Positions 59,952-64,000 of a DNA stretch of 64,000 bases are shown in pieces. Origin of the DNA: Gemmatimonadota bacterium (lineage in GTDB: Bacteria > Gemmatimonadota > Gemmatimonadetes > Gemmatimonadales > GWC2-71-9); NCBI GenBank assembly GCA_016874005.1, contig VGVQ01000005.1, positions 1-64,000 on the forward strand, given 5' to 3'. A model generated the notes under the pieces. It had not been told where the DNA came from. It was given only the letters and a program-made list of their open reading frames with translations, and made no database searches. How positions within the stretch are numbered: the first letter of the stretch is position 1; the number at the start of each line of letters is the position of its first letter. Made by a program: the position numbers and the translations under genes.

Positions 59952-61514
59952 ATGCCAGCCGACCGCCCGTCGCCCAATCCAGACACCACGCTGTCCCTCA
60001 CCCTCGCCCCGATTGTTTCCGCCACGCCTGGCATCGTCGCGGTCCGGATCGCCACATCCGCCCCGCCCGGTGAGATCCATCTCGAGGCCGTCGGCGACGA
60101 CGAGGTCTTCGTCGGCGAGGTGTTCGGGGACTCACCCGGAGGCGTCACGGCACGGATCGCGGTTCCCGTTGCCGGTGACTACCTGGTGACGGCGCGCTCG
60201 GCTTCCGGTGCCTCCGGGTCGACCCCGGTCAGAGTCATACCCGGACCGGCCGTCCGGTTTCGCACGATCGGGTCGGTCGATCCCCGGGGCGGTGCTCCCG
60301 AGATGGAACTGACGTTGAGAGTGGTGCTCGAGGATGGGCTCGGAAACGCCATCGATCCGCACCGAATCCGCTGCGCCGTTGGCGATCCCGAAACCGAACT
60401 CGCCTCCGCCGTGGTCGGGCACGAGGCGCGGTTCGTCATCCGAGGTACCGTGGGGTTCGTGCCGGTCACGTTGGCCGACCGCGACAGCCCGGTGGTCACC
60501 CATCTCCGGGTGGCGTTTCCCAGCGCGTGGCTCCGGTTGCCGGTCGCGGTCGAGGCCGGCACCCGATTCAGCGGGGGCCTGATGCTCGAACCCACCGACC
60601 CGCCGGCCAAGGTGACGGTCTTCTTCGATCCATACGCGGTCGCGGTGTCGCGCGTCGAGGCCAGGTCGGATGGCCTGACGATCACCACCGGGCGCGACGC
60701 GATCGAGGTCTCCAGCCGCGAGCCGATCCCGGTCGTGCCGGGCCAACCGGTGGTCGAGATCGAGTGGACCTGTCTCGGCCCCGGCAACGCCTGCTTCGAG
60801 GTGCGCAACGCCCCTCGGACCGCCGTCCGGCCGGTCTGGGAGGCGTGTCTGCCGCAGAAGGAGTTCGACCGCCGCAAGATCTGCGTCAATCTGATGGGTC
60901 CCGACACCATCGACGCGGACGACTGGGACCAGCTCAAGGACAAGATCGAGGCGAATGTGCGGGCGATTTACTCGGATCCGCTCAACGTCGGGAAGTGTTG
61001 CCCGTTCCTCGATGCCGAGGTCCACTTCGCGACGCTGACCCCGACCGAACTGCAGCAGATCACGGCCGGCCTCCCCAACGGGGCCGTCACCAACCAGGCC
61101 GATTTCAAGACTGTCTGGCGGCGCCACCTCGGCAACAAATACGCTCAGCGTGAGCTGTGCATCAACCTGCTCTTCATCGACATGGATTGGGGGCGGAAGT
61201 GCGGCCACACGTTGGTCGGCTATATGCATCCAAGAGTCCGCCGCGGGTTCGGCGTTCTCAAGTTGAGTTGCCTGCGCGGGCCGGACGGGACGTTCTCCGA
61301 TCCGGGCAACGTCGTGCCCCATGAGATCGGGCACGCGCTCGGGCTCCAGCATGCCGGCCACGACGCTGGCGACTTGATGCACCAGCCCCGGCCACACGGC
61401 ACCCGCCTAACCCTGTTCGATTGCATGACGATCGAGACGTGGTCGAGACGGTATTGGCCGTTCGACCCCCCGTACGGGGTACCCCCGAATCCGCCGGTGA
61501 CCCTGATTCGGTGA
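59952..61514 (+). CDS. Metzincin-type zinc metalloprotease without signal peptide
   Basis: The protein is 520 aa. No signal peptide is visible; the N-terminus is polar and Pro-rich. Residues about 15-200 read as two beta-sandwich (Ig-like) modules, and about 200-290 as a third beta domain. The C-terminal part contains the extended zinc motif HEIGHALGLQH (about 458-468), preceded by NVVPHE, with a Met-turn candidate in GDLMHQP nine residues after the third His. Several Cys lie around 285-410. The exact family is not recognised; matrixin- or archaemetzincin-like is possible. A secretion route other than Sec would be needed for an extracellular role. Confidence 0.72.
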   Translation: MPADRPSPNPDTTLSLTLAPIVSATPGIVAVRIATSAPPGEIHLEAVGDDEVFVGEVFGDSPGGVTARIAVPVAGDYLVTARSASGASGSTPVRVIPGPAVRFRTIGSVDPRGGAPEMELTLRVVLEDGLGNAIDPHRIRCAVGDPETELASAVVGHEARFVIRGTVGFVPVTLADRDSPVVTHLRVAFPSAWLRLPVAVEAGTRFSGGLMLEPTDPPAKVTVFFDPYAVAVSRVEARSDGLTITTGRDAIEVSSREPIPVVPGQPVVEIEWTCLGPGNACFEVRNAPRTAVRPVWEACLPQKEFDRRKICVNLMGPDTIDADDWDQLKDKIEANVRAIYSDPLNVGKCCPFLDAEVHFATLTPTELQQITAGLPNGAVTNQADFKTVWRRHLGNKYAQRELCINLLFIDMDWGRKCGHTLVGYMHPRVRRGFGVLKLSCLRGPDGTFSDPGNVVPHEIGHALGLQHAGHDAGDLMHQPRPHGTRLTLFDCMTIETWSRRYWPFDPPYGVPPNPPVTLIR

Positions 61515-61544
61515 GTGCGGCAACCGACGGATGAGCGCCAGTAC

Positions 61545-61582
61545 CCGTCTTCGCCTCCTCAGCGGTCGAGGGGCGAAGACGG
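61545..61582. terminator. Long hairpin between two convergent genes
   Basis: CCGTCTTCGCC (61545-61555) pairs perfectly with GGCGAAGACGG (61572-61582). The loop adds CCTC/GAGG pairing, giving a 15-bp stem with a one-base bulge. It lies between the metalloprotease stop (61514) and the minus-strand gene end (61597), so it can end both transcripts even without a clear U-tract. Confidence 0.7.
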
Positions 61583-61596
61583 CCGTGGCTCGCCGG

Positions 61597-64000
61597 CTAG
61601 GGCCGGGGCCGCTCGTGGTAGTCGGTGGCGCGGTCGTCGGTCCGCATCGCGGCTTGGTCGATCCACGGCCTGGCCCCGTACGCCCTTGCAGTGGGCCAGA
61701 TCTCGTCCAGCGTCGTCCCGTCGTACAGCGTGCCGCCTTTCATCACCCACCGGATGCTCTCGGTATTCCGGATGTTGACCAACGGGTTCTGGTTGAGCAC
61801 GATCAGATCGGCCAGCTTACCCACCGCGATGCTGCCGACGTCCTGTTGCGCGCCGAGCATCCGGGCCCCGCCCATCGAGGCCATCTCGAGCGCCCCATGC
61901 GCACCCAACGCCGCCGCGTAGTTCCAGATCTCCCAATGCGAGGCCAAGCCGTGCTGCTGCCCGTGCGCCCCGATCGCCGCATGGCCGCCTTCCGCGATGA
62001 GGTCCGCGACCGACTGGGCCAAGAGCGGGAAGCTGTAATCGGTGGCCGGTCGGAGCATCCGGCGACGGCTATGCGGCACCAATTGGCGCCACGGCATCCA
62101 GAGCCGGAGCTTGGGGTCCTTCCAGATCTCCCGCTCGGCGAAGTAGTACTCGTCGTTCCAGGGGCCCGCCCCACCCACCACCGACGTCGGAGAGTAGAAC
62201 GTGTTGGCTTTGCCGAAGAACTTCGAGACGTCCGAGTAGATCGGGGCGTAGGACATCGGGTGCTCCCACCCGGTTTGCCCGTCCATCATCATCCCCAGGT
62301 TGTAGGCGAGGTCGCCGCCTTCCGCGGTGACCATCAGGCCTCGCTTTCGGGCCACATCGCTGACCCACTGCCGCTGATCACGCCGCGGCTGCATGTACTG
62401 TTTCAAGGAGACCGCGCCCCAGGACTGGAGTCGGTCGATGTTGTCTTCCGCCACCTGGTAGCTGGTCAACTCGTTCTGGCGCGACGCGTCGCCCTGGTAG
62501 AGCGGGTCGCCGGTGCTGTAGGTCCGCGGCCCGATCACTTCGCCCGCCTCGATCATCTCGGCCACCGGAAAGACGTCCTGGCTCCACATCGAGTTGTCGA
62601 GGTTGGTGGTGACCCCGTAGGCGAGGGCCACGCCGGTCTCGAACAAGTGCTTCGGGAACACCCCGCGATACTCGCGGTAGAAGTGCGAATGCATGTCGAC
62701 GAAGCCGGGGATGATCGTCTTGCCCCCGGCATCGATGACCCTGGCGCCGGCGGTGCTGCACTGGCCCACGCAGGTGATCCAGGCGCCGTCGACCACGATG
62801 GTGCCGCGGTCGATGACCCGTCGGTTCTCGAGCGTGACGATCCGGGCGCCGGTGAGCGCGACTTTCCCCCTCGGAAGCGACCGGGCGACGGTGTGACGAA
62901 TGGTGGTCGTGTCGGTCCGGCCGGTGGCGGGGTCGTGGGTGAAGTACCGGTTGCCGCTGCCGAATTCGAGCACCGAGCCGCGCCAGCGGGGGTAGAGGCC
63001 GCCCTTGGTGGTCACCGTGGTGACTGGCAGGCCGCCACTCTTCTTCTCGAGCGCAATCGGCTTGGTGGCGGTGCCCAGCGGCGGCAGCGGGACCCAATAG
63101 ACGTTGTCGCCCTCGTTGAAGGCGGCCCGCTTGCCGTCAGGGGAGACCACGATCTCGTCGGCGTACGGGAACGAGAGCACCTCCCGCCGATCCGATCCAT
63201 CCGCCGCGACCGAGACCAGAACCCACCGCACCCCCTCAGCCACCCGCTGGTGATCGGGGAACCAGACCCGACCGTCCGCCGAGACGCTGGGGCGGGGGGT
63301 CTGGTGCCGGAAGGTCGAGAAGAAGGTCCCTTCGGGCACGGGGGCCCTGACCAGCTGGCGATAGGCCCCGCCGTCCGCGGGCACCGAGACGATGTCGTAG
63401 TAGGCGTCGTGGACCATCGACCAGTGATTGAGACTCGCCCCGGCGCCCCGCGTCACCACGACGGTGCGGCCATCCGGCGCCCAGGCCGGGTGAAGGTATT
63501 CGCCGGGCTCGGTGGTCAGCTGCACGGGCGGTCCACCCCCGGCGGGAGCTTTCCAGAGGTGACCAGCGGCGCTCTCGTCCACCGTCACAAACGCGACCCA
63601 GCGGCCATCGGGCGACCAGGCCGGGGCGTACTCGAGCGGACCGCTGCCGGGCGGAGTCAGGCGGCGCGGGGCGCCGCCGCGGTCGGTCAACCAGATTCGG
63701 CCGGCGGCTTCGAACGCCACTTGCCGTCCATCCGGCGAGCCGGTCTGCCAGCGATGGAACTTGGTCTCGAAATTCCCGTCGTCGATCCGGAACGGCCGAT
63801 AGGCTTGCTCGGAGATGGTCCGCTGGACCCGGGCCTGGAACGGAATCGTGGTCACCGCGCCGGTCGCCACGTCCACCCGCCGGATCTTGCCGCCCTGGGC
63901 GATGACCAATGAACGACTGTCCGCCGTCCAGCGATAACCCGGCAGCACCCGAAGCACCTTGATCGCCTCGGTCATGTCGATCTCGATCGGGTCCATCAAG
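61597..64000 (-). CDS. TolB-propeller/amidohydrolase fusion, cut by the right edge
   Basis: About 800 residues are visible; the N-terminus (signal and first propeller repeats) continues beyond the window. Propeller repeats (YAPAWSPDGRWVAFV, HPAWAPDGRTVVV, VSPDGKRAAFNEG) lead into a composite amidohydrolase: TGARIVTLENRRV, metal motif GFVDMHSHFYREY, LKQYMQPRRD, barrel His in TGWEHPMSY and AIGAHGQQHG, and VGKLADLIVLNQNP. It shares domain order and many segments with the protein at 32108-35290, so the two are paralogs. The likely function is hydrolysis of a cyclic amide or peptide in the periplasm. Confidence 0.88.
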   Translation of the reverse strand, partial: LMDPIEIDMTEAIKVLRVLPGYRWTADSRSLVIAQGGKIRRVDVATGAVTTIPFQARVQRTISEQAYRPFRIDDGNFETKFHRWQTGSPDGRQVAFEAAGRIWLTDRGGAPRRLTPPGSGPLEYAPAWSPDGRWVAFVTVDESAAGHLWKAPAGGGPPVQLTTEPGEYLHPAWAPDGRTVVVTRGAGASLNHWSMVHDAYYDIVSVPADGGAYRQLVRAPVPEGTFFSTFRHQTPRPSVSADGRVWFPDHQRVAEGVRWVLVSVAADGSDRREVLSFPYADEIVVSPDGKRAAFNEGDNVYWVPLPPLGTATKPIALEKKSGGLPVTTVTTKGGLYPRWRGSVLEFGSGNRYFTHDPATGRTDTTTIRHTVARSLPRGKVALTGARIVTLENRRVIDRGTIVVDGAWITCVGQCSTAGARVIDAGGKTIIPGFVDMHSHFYREYRGVFPKHLFETGVALAYGVTTNLDNSMWSQDVFPVAEMIEAGEVIGPRTYSTGDPLYQGDASRQNELTSYQVAEDNIDRLQSWGAVSLKQYMQPRRDQRQWVSDVARKRGLMVTAEGGDLAYNLGMMMDGQTGWEHPMSYAPIYSDVSKFFGKANTFYSPTSVVGGAGPWNDEYYFAEREIWKDPKLRLWMPWRQLVPHSRRRMLRPATDYSFPLLAQSVADLIAEGGHAAIGAHGQQHGLASHWEIWNYAAALGAHGALEMASMGGARMLGAQQDVGSIAVGKLADLIVLNQNPLVNIRNTESIRWVMKGGTLYDGTTLDEIWPTARAYGARPWIDQAAMRTDDRATDYHERPRP

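Noticed and set aside
1-64000. CRISPR array, tRNA, rRNA or prophage genes
   Set aside because: No periodic repeats with spacers, no cloverleaf or rRNA stretch and no phage structural gene were seen.

Overview
The window is high-GC, densely coding DNA with no rRNA, tRNA, CRISPR array or prophage. The gene mix suggests an environmental Gemmatimonadota-like bacterium, or a relative: several secreted S9 peptidases, TolB-propeller/amidohydrolase fusions, a SWIB-domain protein, an AP2-like mini-protein, and promoters with a TA(G/A)ATT box. This assignment is inference from content; no marker gene is present. The left edge (1-122) looks like the end of an insertion sequence.

Layout. 125-9464 (minus): a Cys-pair repeat protein, an AP2-like protein, and a tight run of a malonyl-CoA-synthetase-like ligase, a DUF4105 protein, a small membrane protein, a metallophosphoesterase and two tandem S9 peptidases that seem to lack part of the catalytic triad. 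9575-13954 (plus): GNAT, sirtuin, oligopeptidase B, TauE-type transporter. 13959-28224: a probable glycan/sugar catabolic locus with GH38 alpha-mannosidase, two oligopeptide-type permeases divergent from their binding lipoprotein, GHMP sugar kinase, heparinase II/III-CBM9 lyase, class III aminotransferase, two amidohydrolase-2 proteins, a DapA-like aldolase and a nucleotide-sugar-type epimerase. Most are joined by 1-7 base overlaps. 28290-39859 (plus): gamma-glutamyltransferase, a pilin locus whose pilin gene is broken, a lactonase-like MBL hydrolase, a propeller-amidohydrolase, a putative outer-membrane protein, an amidase, phenylacetate-CoA ligase and a DinB protein.

40017-49948: a SWIB protein with a repeat-studded upstream region, an acyl-CoA synthetase, a MarR/YceI pair with visible shared operators, methionine aminopeptidase, an amidohydrolase, a HEAT-cyclophilin fusion and pantothenate kinase. 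50056-54337 (plus): acyl-CoA dehydrogenase plus SDR, a short leader-like ORF with hairpin, a MATE pump and a SnoaL-like lipoprotein. 54376-57946 (minus): an organoarsenical-type cassette (Cys-rich MarR, ArsN1-like acetyltransferase, ArsO-like flavoprotein, MFS pump) with two copies of a GTTG-N7-CAAC operator. 57967-64000: a gene fragment, GNAT, inorganic pyrophosphatase, a metzincin-type metalloprotease without signal peptide, and a second propeller-amidohydrolase cut by the right edge.

Themes. The rare hexamers TAGATT and TAAATT were found only in front of genes. Where they lie 5-8 bases before a start codon they imply leaderless mRNAs. The most striking case is the 21-base gap between divergent transport genes at 18304/18326, where two such boxes overlap back to back. 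The best leads for undescribed biology are that bidirectional promoter, the 34-residue Cys-pair solenoid at 125-1408, the glycan locus, the SWIB repeat region, and the arsenic cassette whose acetyltransferase has lost its acetyl-CoA-binding segment.
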